The notes under the pieces are model-generated. The model was given only the letters and a program-made list of their open reading frames with translations. It searched no databases and was not told the origin of the DNA. A stretch of 64,000 nucleotides of DNA from Alitta virens. Its lineage: Eukaryota > Annelida > Polychaeta > Phyllodocida > Nereididae. Numbering within the stretch: position 1 is the stretch's first letter; each line of letters begins with the position of its first letter. Location: contig OW028580.1 in assembly GCA_932294295.1 (NCBI GenBank), positions 13,049,374 to 13,113,373 of the forward strand, written 5' to 3'. This document shows positions 49,201 to 61,010 of the stretch, piece after piece. The translations under genes and the position numbers were made by a program.

Positions 49201-52200
49201 ATCCTCTTCCGGATCATCTTAGTATTTATTCTATTCACCTATCAGAAAATCTAACAGCAGAAGCTTCAAAGCAGCCATGTTCAAAGTACTGTGTAAAGTG
49301 CACTAGGGCCTAGCCTTTTTGATCAAGGCCCTTGCCCTTTTATATTTACATAGTACTGCCTAGAGGACATATCTAAAAGGAATCTACAGTCGATTCAGAG
49401 TGAACTTTTTGGAGTAAAAAACCTTTGCGTATCTCCTACTCGTGATCCAGAGCAGGTACGAATCGAATGCAACCAGTATCTATGACATGACTGTGTATAT
49501 ACTGTGGGTTGTGGAAGTCCAATCTTTTAATGAAGAGATGTTCTTTCACTATATATTTTCTTTGAACAACTCTCTCATAAGCTTTGTGCATTCTTAATTA
49601 ATATTATACTCACTCCTGTGTAGCTTATTATGCCCATGACTTGGCTGTATGTGGTTGTCGCTTGACCAGCTCCGAATGCTCCACATAAAATACTCCCCAG
49701 TCCTTCCCACATAACTGCTCTGTTTATGGCATGCTTAGGAGGTGGGGGGACTTGGCAGGCAAATGCAGTGACTCGATAGTCACCAAGGCTTTCTAAGGTT
49801 GATGCAATCACTCCAGCTAACATGCCTACTGTTGTTGCTGCGCTGAATGTCAATGGCCCCCATTGACCTAAAGATCGAAATAATGCCCAAAAAAGTAAAA
49901 AATGATGATGATAATAATAAAAAAACATTCAAAGTATAAAATGGATATATGTATGCAGGATAGAGTTTGTATGCTACTATCAACCTTACAAAAGCGCACT
50001 TTAATGATTTTGTGCAGTCTTCAAAACTGTGTTTGTGTTTAATCAATTGTTTTGTTCGTTACTGACGTTAGCCTCAAACAGGAAAGCCTGTTATAACAGC
50101 ATGTTAGATGCCAACTGTGTTATAGGTTATACCTGGATAAGGGAAGAAAATCCAGGGAGCTCTATTCAATCCGTCAAGTTTCACATCAGTCCTTGCTCTG
50201 TATGAGGAGCTATTTGGATCACTGGAAAATGTATCGGTAAGGGTCAAAATAAGGCACAGGATCCAGCCAATGGCTATTGCAAATATATTCTGAAAAGAAG
50301 AAAAAGTAGCAGGGGCGATTTTTACATCAAAATATACGAATAAAACACTAGTGTCTCTAAACAGCAAGCGTGCTGGGCTTCCACTACAGGATCCCGGGTT
50401 TAATTCCCGTTTGAGCCTATAAGTTGGATGGCTGATTCAGCCATTGTCTTATTGCCATGGTCCCTGCCTGTCGCAGGTGCAGAAATACAGCATGTAAAGC
50501 ACCAATCCACCCACCGACTCTCTAAGCAGCTTTTCATCGCAATCGTTTTCAACTGTGTATAACCCTACAGATAAACAAACCCTTTTTTAATATAAAATGT
50601 TATGCATGCAGCTTAAAAAACACACATATTAATTACATTAGTGTGGCTAGGCGTTGAAGGGTGGGTGGGTGATTAGGGCTTTACATCCTGTATTTCTGCA
50701 CCTGATGGGCTAATTAAGACAGGCAGAGACCATGGCAATGAGACGAAGGATGAAACAGCCATCCAACTTAGGCTCGATCGGGAATCGAACCCGGGACCCA
50801 GCGGTTGGAAGCCCAGAGCACTACCTCTGAGCTAGGCCCCTGCCCTTGCTAGGCGTTGAAGTATGGCTAGGAAAACATTGGCGGAAGAGCGACATATACG
50901 ACGTGTGATCCACGGAAGTCCACCTAAGTCAGCATACATGGCCAAATGTTTTCCATGAGAAGGATTAACGCATAGAAAACGCATGGTTTTTAGCTAATTA
51001 TAATGAGGCAAAAACTATGCGTTTGCCATGTGTTTATCCAAATGCCTGGAAAACTCACGTGGCACAATTGGCCATGAATAATCTGCCGTAACTTTAGTGG
51101 TGCATACGTGGATACTTTACATAGCTCCTGCCATGGCAGCCACGTAAGGGGAATCTCACATAGCTGATGATTCAATTAAGACGCTGTAAGGGTATAACTG
51201 ACAGAAGAAGATGTAAGATGATGGAAGCTGAAGTAAGAGGCGATGGAAACTGACGGATACTGACAGAAATAGACATAAATAGAAGGATGATCCCTCGACT
51301 GCAGCGTATGATCCGCCGTTTGATCCAAGTATGAATTACCAAACAATCTTTCCGTCGCATACCGGCTCGGTTTCGTGGTATTTCAAGCATGGAAATTCTG
51401 TCAAAACAGCCGGAATGTGACGGAACAACAACGTAAGTGATGGAAATTGACATAAAGCCAACGTAAGCTTGCGGAAAGCTCACGGAAACCGATGGAAAGT
51501 TTTCTGTGGCTTTCCGTCGCCCTTTCCGGCTATGTGAGATCTTGGCTTTTCCAAGGAATATGTAGAGGTGCACTATTAAGGAAAGGCAATTTCAAGAGGT
51601 ATTGCTTCCACATTCCCCGATTTTAAGTTGAATTTAAAAAGCAATGTGTTTCAATGAGCTTTGTTTAAAGAAGGAATTACGATGCTAACAAATTTGCAAC
51701 AAGTTTGGGGTTGAACTATTACTTACTGCAAATATTTTGAAGACTTGAATCTTGTCGACATGACAGCCACTCTGACGACTCCAGGAAAAACAAGGGACGC
51801 TGAACTTTCCAAGACACACATTGAAGAAAATTATCAAAAAAGCTGTCCTGAAATATCAACAAAACGACTACGAATTTGAACCTTGTCAACATAATGTTAT
51901 TATTACTTCAAAGTCAATTTTTGCACTCAATTTATATACTCACATTAATGCAATTCCCCACTGTGGTTGAGAAGTGATAGCAACAATGTCCGCCAAGTTA
52001 ATTGCAATCAACGCTATTAGTGGGGTCACTGCCAGAGGACCGATGAAGCGGCATAGAAATCAAATCAGACCAGTTACACCGAGTACAACTTGGACAATGG
52101 AAGCAACTTTTAAACTACCAGAAATCTGTAATATATATAAGACAATTTTGGTATTTGCTCTGGCGTAAAGAGATGTAATTTATTGATATTGACAAATGCC

Positions 52201-55200
52201 CTTTCAATATGCCATTTTAGGCAACACCGCTCTTTGTATGTGGCAGGTGTAGGGTAATGATTATGTTTAAACACAAATTGTGTTTGTTTTTAAAAGCATG
52301 ATAAAGTAAAACTTTTGATATAGCCATCTAATCTGTTGCAATGTTTATATTCTTTTATAGCCTTGTGTTGCCTTATTGTTTCGTATAATTTACAGTTTTC
52401 ACCTACTTCAGCTAGTCTTGGTCGCCAAGGTTCACTGTCATCGCCTGTCCAGCTGCCATTTATATCAGTGACGTTGTCTGTACAAAAACAATGATCAGTT
52501 TCATCGGTGAAAGTACAGCATTTATTAGTGCACCACTAATGACAAATAATACTAAGAATCATTATATGATCACATTACACGCAGGATAATATTATGCAGA
52601 ATGTTTGGCATGATAATAGTAATAAAGATACAGAATAAGACTAAGAAAAGATGCAAGAGCCATGAGAACTCTTTATCATGGTTAATTGTATTGTATTTGT
52701 TGCACAAAGTAGTTTAGTCCTAGCTACTATTTTGTCACTTGGATGATTTTAATATGCACAGTTTCATTGATACTTACATCATATAATATTATATAACATT
52801 GTTTTTTTCTTCCTTTCTTTTTTTCCTGACTTATCATATACATTTTTTTTCTGTTTGTTTCTAATTGACAGGGTTTCATAGATTAAATTTGTTAATATTA
52901 TTGCATGTTCTAATATTGTGTAAATGCAAGGTGGCCCCGAACACAACCCACTGAGGTTCTTTGGGGTCCCCTGGCAGGTATAATACCCACATAATCTATG
53001 CAATAATTCTAAATCTATAATGTCAAAATAACAAAAAATCCTGCTGTAGTTTTATGTCAAACTGTAAATTGCCAAATAAATGATTTTCCCTTCAATTGAT
53101 GACTTCCTGCTGAGGTGTATGTAAACTTTTGGGCATAATGGTACATATGGGCGTGTACAGTGATGTTGTACTACATTTTTATGTTATTATTTGTTGCGTT
53201 TCTTTCATGGTCCAATGTACACTTCCCTAAAAAATTATCAAAGTTTTCTTATTACCAGAAGGTTGAGCTGGACAGCGCCATTTGTCCGTTTTCATCATAA
53301 TCAGGATTGGAATTAAAAACGTCTGAGAACTTCCCTGAATCACTGGCAATCTACAATGAAAATGGATTACTCTCATAGTAATTATTACGTTGGAGTTGGA
53401 AACCAATCTCTTGGACTTTGATGCCTGACTCCATGTAAATCCAGGACTCTCATTGGATTTCTCTGTGATAAAAGTCCTACAATAAATTCCCCTGATGTCA
53501 CCTGGAGTTCAGCTTCCAAGTCTATGAAGTTGGTTTCCAACTCTATGAATTTGGTTGTAATACATGTATCTAAAATAAAATAGTCTTAATGATGCGGTTG
53601 TTGTGGTTTCATTTTGTCTTGTCTTCCCATTTATATGGCATTTGTGCAAATCCATCAAGCCTAACAATCAATACTGATCAAGTTCACTTGTTAAAATGAT
53701 ATTCTGTAAATAGTGACATATTTGACCTATTGCATAGGCTCCCTAATTGTCAACCCACTTATGTTGAAGAAGGACATTGGAATTATGACAAGGTTCAGAT
53801 CACTGTGTGCTGTCACCTAACAGCCCAGCGACCTAATTATGAAAATTATTTGTTAGTTTACCTAGTTAAACAAAATGATTGGTTAAACTAAGTAGCCAAT
53901 AGGCTAAGTATAGACTCAAAAACTTTTCTCTCAAAAATACAAGAGAAATGGATCCATATTGTTTAGTTTAGGCAATTTTTCTGAATTGTCTGCTTGTCAG
54001 AACAAGAAATGCATAACTTCTAGTTATTCTGCAATTTCATGTTTAGACCTTTAATACCACAAGCGCAGCCTATAGACTATAAGAGAAATTTATTAATTTA
54101 ATTTAGATGAGTAAACGAGCAAAACATGCACATAATTAAGTCACTGGGATGTGAGGTGAGAAAACATAGTGAGATGCATTGTAAATAGTAGGATGCCTTG
54201 ATCTGACAAAGTTCATCAATGTTTGCCATATTTTTGCTTGTAAAATTAACAGGGCAATCAGTGTGAATTTACCTTAATCCAAAAGTAACTTGAAGGAAGG
54301 TGGTCAGTCCTACAAAGAAGAGACTCGTTGATATCAGGGTGACTAAGACCTCAGAGTTTGGTTCTGCACACACACTGAGGTAGGTCAGGAAAGCTGTGCT
54401 GAGGGAGCCGCTGATTGTCCCAAAGATCACCTGTAAAAAATTTGTAAAGCTAGCAATGATTTATCTCCAGGGTTTCATAGATTAAATTTGTTAATTGTTT
54501 TTTTCATTTTACTGATGTGAACATCCACATGTCATAATTATCCGCATCTTTAACGTTTACATTATGCAGTTCCATAGATCCTGATTTCATGTGATTCTGA
54601 TCTATAATTTCTTGTAACTGGTAGGCATCAAACCCCTAAGGTACCTGTAGAGAATAGAATATACGAGAAATGTACAAGTAGTGAAGTAGAAGATGAAATT
54701 CATTATATCATTACTTGTAGCTCTAATAAATCGCTAAGGGACCAACTTTTTCAAAAAGCAAAAGATTTAATACCTGAGTTTGAAAATTCAAACACCTTTG
54801 AGAAATTTAAAGCATTGCTAACTTGTAGAGAACCTAAAGTTATACATGCATTAGGGGATTTCTTAAATAAAAGTATGTAAATAACACATGTCTATACAGT
54901 AGGAAATTCTCTTTGAAATTATTTCAATTTTTAAAACAGACAAAATAATCTGTCCCTAGTAACCTGATAAAATAGAATGATAGCAGATCTCAAATGCAAT
55001 GGGCTCCCAACACTACCCATCCCCAACCGCCCAAGGAAAAGTGACAATTCACTGGACATTTATTTTTCAGAAGATGATACATATCAGTATTAATTTAATA
55101 ATTTTTATGGACACAGTGTGATGAGAGCAGGACTCTAATATTCTGGGACCAGATTTGTATATAATTGTATTGTGTTTTTCGTTTTATAATTTGAATCCCA

Positions 55201-55456
55201 AATCAGTATTATTTTTGAGTAGTATAGTTGTTTGATACGTGTAGTAAAGTTGTTTATCATGCTTATATGCTATGAAATAACCAGTAACACGTGATATGTT
55301 TAGTACAGTTTTGTTATATGTTTTAAATGAATCTGTAATATGCTAGAAATGTGTAGTATAGTACTGTATATATGTCTATGAATTGTAAAAATGACGAATA
55401 GGTCAATACTGACCATACTGTCAATAAAAGTTTATATATATATCTCATTTAAAATG

Positions 55457-55500
<44 letters not shown>

Positions 55501-56364
55501 CATTTTAAATGAGATTTTGTAAGTTATTACATGACATATTATCAATATTTCAGCATAGATTCAGATTTATTTATTTTCCTAAAGCAATAAAAATTTACAT
55601 GAATACTGTTAAAAAAAAAGAAGCTTTAAGTAGACGCTCTCGAGCATAGATTTGCAAGTCAAGACAGAAAACTGTGTGCTGTCGCCTAACAGCCCAGCGA
55701 CCTAATTATGAACATTCTTTGCTAGTTTACCTAGTTAAACAATATTATTAAACTATGTAGCTGATAGGCTGAGAATAGATTTGAGAAATCTTGTCTTAAA
55801 AATACTAGAGAAATGGATTCATATTTGTTTAGTTTAGGCAATGCCTGCTTGTCAGAACAAGAATTGCATAAACTCAACACATGAACATCTAATTATTCTG
55901 TAATTTCATAGTTAAACCTTTAATACCATAAGTGAGCCTATAGACTATAAGAGTAATTTATTTATTTATTTATATGAGTAGATGAGCAAATCATGTACAT
56001 AATTAGGTCCCTTGGCTGTGAGGTGACGACACACAGTGAGAATAAAGCATAATCTGTCTTGACATAGCCGGCTGCATGGCGACTGTGATTTCCGTACTGT
56101 GTATTGGTCTCTGGCTGTGAGGTTGTGAACTAAAGAGAATGAAGTTTATCTCATATGTCATATTATGTTGTCTTTACTTATCCCATTATTCACCTGTATT
56201 GCACTGAAGAATGTCACCCCAATAGGTGGTACCTCTCTTACAGTGAACATTAAACCTGATGTATCTAAATTTGATTCGTCATTTTCTGTTATGCTGTCAA
56301 ATTGGTCTTCTTGAGTGCCATTTACAGATATCATTGCAATTGGTGGATTGTCCATTTCTGGCAT
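46286..56364 (-). CDS. SLC23: SLC23-type nucleobase/ascorbate transporter, 12 exons, two disabling lesions
   Basis: Na+-coupled ascorbate (SVCT) or nucleobase transporter family. Exons: 46286-46530, 47484-47570, 47651-47761, 47957-48136, 49614-49867, 50133-50289, 51727-51847, 51944-52125, 52407-52477, 53256-53350, 54273-54430, 56194-56364. Landmarks: VREVPPIGVTF; LRLPVIQGSSQTFLIPI; DKWRCPAQPS; RFIGPLAVTPLIALI; VDKIQVFKIFA; RARTDVK; ASTLESLGDYR; PPPPKHAINRAV; FLLDNILPG; and C-terminal EVYEFNFPCC. A TGA at 52060-52062 sits where the family has Gly, and exon 47651-47761 is one nt short near 47690. Supplying that nt gives 611 codons including the stop (human SLC23A1 has 598 residues), so the model is otherwise complete. 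Start: the ATG at 56364 follows a TTTTAG acceptor, so exon 1 is likely upstream and non-coding. It could be a recent pseudogene, or the lesions may be sequence errors. Confidence 0.85.
46660..46795. mobile_element. MITE family R, copy 3
   Basis: TTAGACTTGGAAACTAAATTCCAGAGGA at the start and ACTTAGTTTGTCAGTCTATGAAA at the end, near-reverse complements. In the last SLC23 intron. Confidence 0.82.
50364..50515 (+). mobile_element. SINE A, 5'-truncated, internally deleted
   Basis: Starts GTGCTGGGCTTCC, then CCCGGGTTTAATTCCCG (box B) and the body. CTGCCTGTC is joined directly to GCAGGTGCAG, so about 16 nt are lost. An approximate duplication (CTCTCTAA(A/G)CAGC-like) flanks it. Confidence 0.87.
50660..50847 (-). 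mobile_element. SINE A, full length, minus orientation
   Basis: Reverse complement of the complete consensus, from the GGGTGGGTGGGT tail to GGGGCCT and the GGGCAAG-side head. The 14-bp duplication GCTAGGCGTTGAAG is at 50646-50659 and 50848-50861. It is sense with respect to SLC23. Confidence 0.95.
50935..51077. mobile_element. palindromic MITE (family P), near-complete copy
   Basis: TACATGGCCAAATG ... GGCACAATTGGCCATGA. The arms are ~70 bp each around a TTTTTAGCTAATTATAATGA centre. A small deletion in the left arm removes the TGCCACGTGCG part. Confidence 0.87.
51152..51543. mobile_element. Harbinger-like MITE with TGACGGAA-type subterminal repeats
   Basis: AATCTCACATAGCT at the left and CCGGCTATGTGAGATCTT at the right form inverted ends. 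The interior is full of GACGGAA, ACGTAAG and GATGGAAA motifs arranged towards the ends. The end core CCGGCTATGTG is shared with the large Harbinger TIR, suggesting a related non-autonomous family. Not coding. Confidence 0.65.
53389..53531. mobile_element. MITE family R, copy 4
   Basis: TTGGAAACCAATCTCTTGGA to TGGAGTTCAGCTTCCAAGTC, with the shared ATCCAGGACTCTCATTGGAT centre. In an SLC23 intron. Confidence 0.75.
53801..54172. mobile_element. MITE (family Q), copy 1
   Basis: CACTGTGTGCTGTCACCTAAC at the left and GTGAGGTGAGAAAACATAGTG at the right are imperfect ~45-bp inverted ends containing CCTAATTATG. ~372 bp, non-coding, in the SLC23 intron just before the exon at 54273. Confidence 0.82.
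54605..55440 (+). pseudogene. retroelement 3'-end remnant
   Basis: A plus-strand frame at 54630-54880 reads KVPVENRIYEKCTSSEVEDE, then IHYIITCSSNKSLRDQLFQK, to a stop (TAA at 54880-54882). This is the Cys/His motif typical of the C-terminus of LINE polyproteins. It is followed by an untranslated stretch ending CTGTCAATAAAAGTTTATAT. The 5' part is absent. It is antisense to the SLC23 gene. Confidence 0.65.
55439..55516. repeat. AT-rich perfect palindrome
   Basis: ATCTCATTTAAAATGATACA, a run of AT dinucleotides, then the exact reverse complement TGTATCATTTTAAATGAGAT. Potential cruciform. Repeated identically at 63633-63710. Confidence 0.93.
55669..56037. mobile_element. MITE (family Q), copy 2
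   Basis: ACTGTGTGCTGTCGCCTAAC at the left and GTGAGGTGACGACACACAGT at the right. The interior is alignable to copy 1 by eye throughout (TTAGTTTAGGCAAT, GCTTGTCAGAACAAGAA, CTATAGACTATAAGAG). Confidence 0.88.
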
Positions 56365-56389
56365 TCTAAAACAAAGAATAGTCAATATT

Positions 56390-56548
56390 AGCTCAGTGGT
56401 AGCACGCCGGGTTTTCAACCACTGGGTCCGGGGTTCAATTCCCAGTCGAGCCTTAGTTGGATAGCTGTTTCATCCATCATTTCATTGACATGATTTCTGC
56501 CTGTCCTAGTTGGTCCATCAGGACATAAAGCCCTAATCCACCCACCAG
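56390..56548 (+). mobile_element. SINE A, nearly full length, diverged
   Basis: TAGCTCAGTGGTAGCACGCC (box A), GGTTCAATTCC (box B), the body, and a shortened tail CAGGACATAAAGCCC. It starts ~25 bp upstream of the acceptor before the SLC23 start exon. Confidence 0.9.
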
Positions 56549-59278
56549 AATAATAATAGGGCTGGAAGGCTAAGGCCCCATATAATGTCAGTAACCGCAT
56601 CGCAAGAATGCGCATCAGTAGCACTTTCAGAAACCACAGCCCGCAGAACTGTGCATGGAGATGAACAAAAATGATAAAAAAGTGGCTTTATACTACTATT
56701 CTTTAGTGAAAAGAACAATGTTGACTTGGAATACCCCATACATGATATTATTCAAATAGATAGCCAGAGGCAGACATAATGGAGATGATTAGTTCCAGAT
56801 GGAATTGTCCAATGCGATACATTATCTTGTGCTAAAAAATGGCTGCTCACTATGATATAGCCTATATTTACTACTTCAGATTTTTGTTATGCACATATGT
56901 CATTATGCACGTATGTCATTCATCTTTATTCACTTACCATATTTGTTTTGTAATAGCTACAGTTAGTTTCATAAAATACGGTCGACTCTAGCTGTCTGTA
57001 GTGACCTGTATCTGGCTGTGGTGTAAACTTGCTAAAGCCAGCTGCTTCTGTCAACTTCTTCAGCTAATATTTGGCTTACATCTATCACCAGCTGAATATA
57101 AACCTTGGTAAATTTAAGAAATTAATCGAATATATCATAAATATTACTTTTAGATCTGGTTTTGAGTAGCCAGCTATGACAGCTTTGTCTAGTTTCAATT
57201 TGACGGGCACACTTGAGAATACATGACATGAGTAAAAAAACTATAATACCATAACTTTTCGTCAATTTATATATAACTGTGGCTTGCTGAAGTGGAACTT
57301 GCCTTAAGTGCTACGAAATGAATTTAAAAAATGATGTAAGTAAGTAAGTAAGTAAAATATTTATTATTATTTGTGATGATTCAGAATCTACATCAAATAA
57401 GTAGGGGAGAATGTTGCCCGAGTGATCTGCTGTTCACTTAAGCGCCAGTAAATCTTATCAATAAACGGTGGCAAAAATCGCTAATTACTTTATAAAAAAT
57501 CATCACTAGACAATAAAATTTGGTATACACTAGTATTTTTATCATGTGACACACATTTTGGCATTAGCAGGTCTTTAAATAACACCAAAACTCCCGCGAC
57601 AGGCAATTTCAGGTGAGCCAACTCAGCATAGGGTTTGTCCTCTGACTGAACTAGCGTCCACAATGAATAACCGATAATAAAAAACGGCACTGAAGTAAAC
57701 AGCTCAGTAGCTCGGGCATGGGTGAATGGGGCACCATGAGCCTGTTAATTTACTTTTTCCTCCTTGGAGCATAAAGTGACAATCGTAAAGTCTTAATGTA
57801 AACATCATACTATACTTCAGCATTTGTGAGAGGGAGAAATCATGTCTTTAAAAAATGTGGTCCAGTGGCTCATGGTGACCCGAGCATGAGTCACCTTGAG
57901 CCAACCTAAAAAAACACTTGGAATTTTCTAAAAAAAGGCTTTAGTTTGTTCAATAGTGGCACAGGCACGCATTGCCAAAGACAGAGAGCAATCAGCAATT
58001 AAGTATGACCCATAAACATAATATCATTTATCTCAAGTTGCATGTTTCTTGTCAGTTATATTAGGAAATACTGATAAAGCCCATAAAAAAAAACCACATA
58101 AATGCAGGGCCCAACCTCAATGATTGTCTGACTGTCCAGGGAAAGTGAAAAGAAGCCAAAATGAAATAATGTCCAGCAATACAATTTACAACATGCCTAC
58201 ATTTACATTTACTATGTTAAATGTATTTATATGAAGGTTTATTTTGTAATAAAAGGGTCATAATTGGAATGTCCAAGGCAAATAAAGTTTGTCCTAGGTA
58301 AGTGATAATTAGAGGAAAATTGCATATTATAAAATATATGGTTAGTAAAATTCAGGCTTATAATATAATCAAAGATTTTTGTCCACAGCTCATACATGTG
58401 AATAAAACTAACAATGATTGGAGGTGGTATGTACCTACTTTTGCTAGATTTTTCGTTTGACAACAATAAGTCGAAAATAAAAATACCTTACCTTAAATAT
58501 GTCTTATGTGGTTATGTTGGTTTCTGTTCAATTTAAATTTTCAACATGAGCTGCCTGTCAAATAAAAAGGGGTAGTGCCGAATTATGACCCTTTTTTGTA
58601 ATTTTTTTTTTGTTTTACAATTAAGATAACAATCGTTTATGGTTTGTGCAATACATCATGATATAGTGGACTGACGTTTTCTGATTATCATCATTTTATG
58701 GTATGTACATGTACATTGTAACTTTGCTATTAAGAGCACCCTTGGTGCGAATGTACTTGCCTTTATGATGAGGTGGTCTTAAAAGAGGGGCATAATGCAA
58801 TAACAAGGGTGATTAGATTGAAAGGGTCTTAATGGTAAGGTGGTCTTATATTATAAAATATAATGGCTGGTCTTTTAACTGGGTCTCACGGTTCCTTATT
58901 GAGCTTATGTTATTACCAATTTTTCTTTGAAAGTGATTCGGGTGATGATTTATGATAGCAAACATTTTTGTCATTGATTATCTTGCCAAGATTGCATTTT
59001 ATTGGTTTATTCATCTTTAGAGGAATACTGAAGTATATTCAAACAAGAAAGGGACATAAAATTCGAAAAATAAACTGCCTCGTAAGAGTGGTAACAATTT
59101 TACATCTTTTACCAGCAGAGGGTACTAGTAGTACCACAGTGCCATCTACTGGATGTATTGCAGATACCATAATTCCAATGGTCCACTACGATAAAGTTTT
59201 AAATCTTTTTTGAGCTTTTTGAAAATTTCATTTATTTGGGATTGACCAAAGAGGAAAAGCTCTTGCGTTTCCTATGCA
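56549..59278. other. gene-free stretch upstream of the SLC23 start exon
   Basis: May be the SLC23 5' intron or intergenic. Short GTAA and AT repeats are visible near 57335-57360. ORFs 57490-57690 and 58239-58466 show no family features. Confidence 0.45.
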
Positions 59279-59778
59279 TGGAAAGAAACCGTGAAGATAT
59301 GTGGGTGGCTGGAAAGAAACTGTCAAGATATGTGAGTGGCTGGAAAGAAACCGTGAAGATATGTGGGTGGCTGGAAAGAAACTGTCAAGATATGTGAGGG
59401 GCTGGAAAGAAACTGTCAAGATATGTGAGTGGCTGGAAAGAAACCGTCAAGATATGTGAGTGGCTGGAAAGAAACCGTCAAGATATGTGAGTGGCTGGAA
59501 AGAAACTGTCAAGATATGTGAGTGGCTGGAAAGAAACTGTCAAGATATGTGAGTGGCTGGAAAGAAAACGTCAAGATATGTGAGTGGCTGGAAAGAAACC
59601 GTCAAGATATGTGAGTGGCTGGAAAGAAAGTGTGAAGATATGCGAGTGGCTGGAAAGAAACCGTCAAGATATGTGAGTGGCTGGAAAGAAACTGTCAAGA
59701 TATGTGAGTGGCTGGAAAGAAACCGTCAAGATATGTGAGTGGCTGGAAAGAAACTGTCAAGATATGCGAGTGGCTGGA
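59279..59778. repeat. 31-bp minisatellite, ~16 units
   Basis: The unit GTGAGTGGCTGGAAAGAAAC plus CGTCAAGATAT repeats head to tail with few substitutions (GTGGGTGG, TGTGAAG, TGCGAG variants). Because 31 is not a multiple of 3 and no stop is formed, it reads open through successive frames, which creates spurious ORFs on both strands. Confidence 0.97.
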
Positions 59779-60828
59779 TTGAAAGTCAAATAGGTTATTT
59801 ATTATACATTTTGACTACACTGTGTGCAATAACTGACCTGCACAGCCAGTCGAACACAAATTTCAAAGTCAACAATTAAAGCTCTCTTTAAAAAAAAGAC
59901 AACTGTACCAGACTTGTATGATATTATTGTGATAGTAGATTGTGCTGAATGATGGTTTTTTTTGTTTGTTTTGTTTTTTGGAAAATTTAAAATATCAACA
60001 AAAATAAAAAAAACAGTGCCTTCGGCTGTAGGCTATTGATAGCGCAACTTTTCTGAAGGTAGCTCACAGTGTATGTTGGCCATGGCATGTGGTCTTTCAC
60101 CTGTAAGACCCATGTTTTGTAGCTTGTTTTATTGCAGTAAAATACCATGGTTATTCAATTGTGTCTAAAATGTTAATTTATGCATTTTTCACATGTGGTA
60201 ACCAACATTGTGGCTAAAATTGGCTGAAACTGGTCATAGAGCAACAGTGCTACAGAACTACCTTATTTGGACATGCACAAAAAGTAATGATGAAACTTCC
60301 TCCATGATCTATGACAGATATACCTCATAAGCAGTAAGATAATCTGTTACAAAAAGATAGTTAAGATATTCAGTAATCTACTTTTACGCTACCTAGTGCT
60401 GTCTATTAGCAAACTCTTGGGGAGCAAAGACAGTGTTCCTTGTATGTGGTCAATGAAAAAATTTAAATGTATTAAATTGATTGCACAGAGATGATGTTGA
60501 TCATAATGTTCCCATGTTAATTTAAAATAGATATCTCTGACATCAACAATGAAATTCACATTGCATTGTTCGATTTTTAACCTTCAAATTCATCTGCATG
60601 TGCTATAAGAAATAATGTGCAATTAAGTCTTGTTATATAATAAGCTGTAAACAACTTTTGGTGTGTATGCTTTTCATGGGGTAGAGGAATATTTGGAACA
60701 TAACCGCAGCTTATTTTGTTGTTTGTTCTGGGCACGAAGACACCACTGTCTAAGGTAAAAACTCATTAATCAAACAAATACAGAGCCTAGAATCACTTTA
60801 TTTCACTGTGCAGTGCGATCGGATGCAA
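59779..60828. other. gene-free stretch
   Basis: AT-rich sequence without recognised gene or repeat. Confidence 0.5.
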
Positions 60829-61010
60829 CAAAAGCGTTAACAGAATGATATGCGCTAGCTGTTTAGGCTATGCAGATGACATTGTTCTTTTTTCTCCAAA
60901 AAGGCTAGGGTTCGCATGCATGTTGGACATTGCCGCAAATTAAAAAAAAACTTTTATGTCAATTTTAATGGCGGAAAATATCGACATTATTCTTGGAAAA
61001 AGTACAAATG
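60829..61010 (+). pseudogene. reverse transcriptase relic (YADD box)
   Basis: The plus-strand frame reads CNKSVNRMICASCLGYADDI, then VLFSPKRLGFACMLDIAAN and a stop. The next frame gives FYVNFNGGKYR. This is the RT motif with catalytic YADD plus the following conserved region, from a LINE different from the one at 16579-19689 (which has YVDD). Only this fragment remains. Confidence 0.8.

Larger units (their letters stand above)
54288..55806. repeat. 1.52-kb direct duplication, copy 1
   Basis: Every position compared matches the sequence 8194 bp downstream (62482 to the window end), with no indel even across the AT repeat. It contains most of an SLC23 exon, a retroelement tail, an AT palindrome and the start of MITE Q copy 2. 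Confidence 0.95.

Noticed and set aside
54630..54885. Host gene exon on the plus strand
   Set aside because: The Cys/His motif and the AATAAA plus AT tail fit a LINE 3' end better, and no splice sites or other exons accompany it.
59279..59778. CRISPR-like array
   Set aside because: Units are head-to-tail with no unique spacers, and the genome is eukaryotic, so this is a minisatellite.
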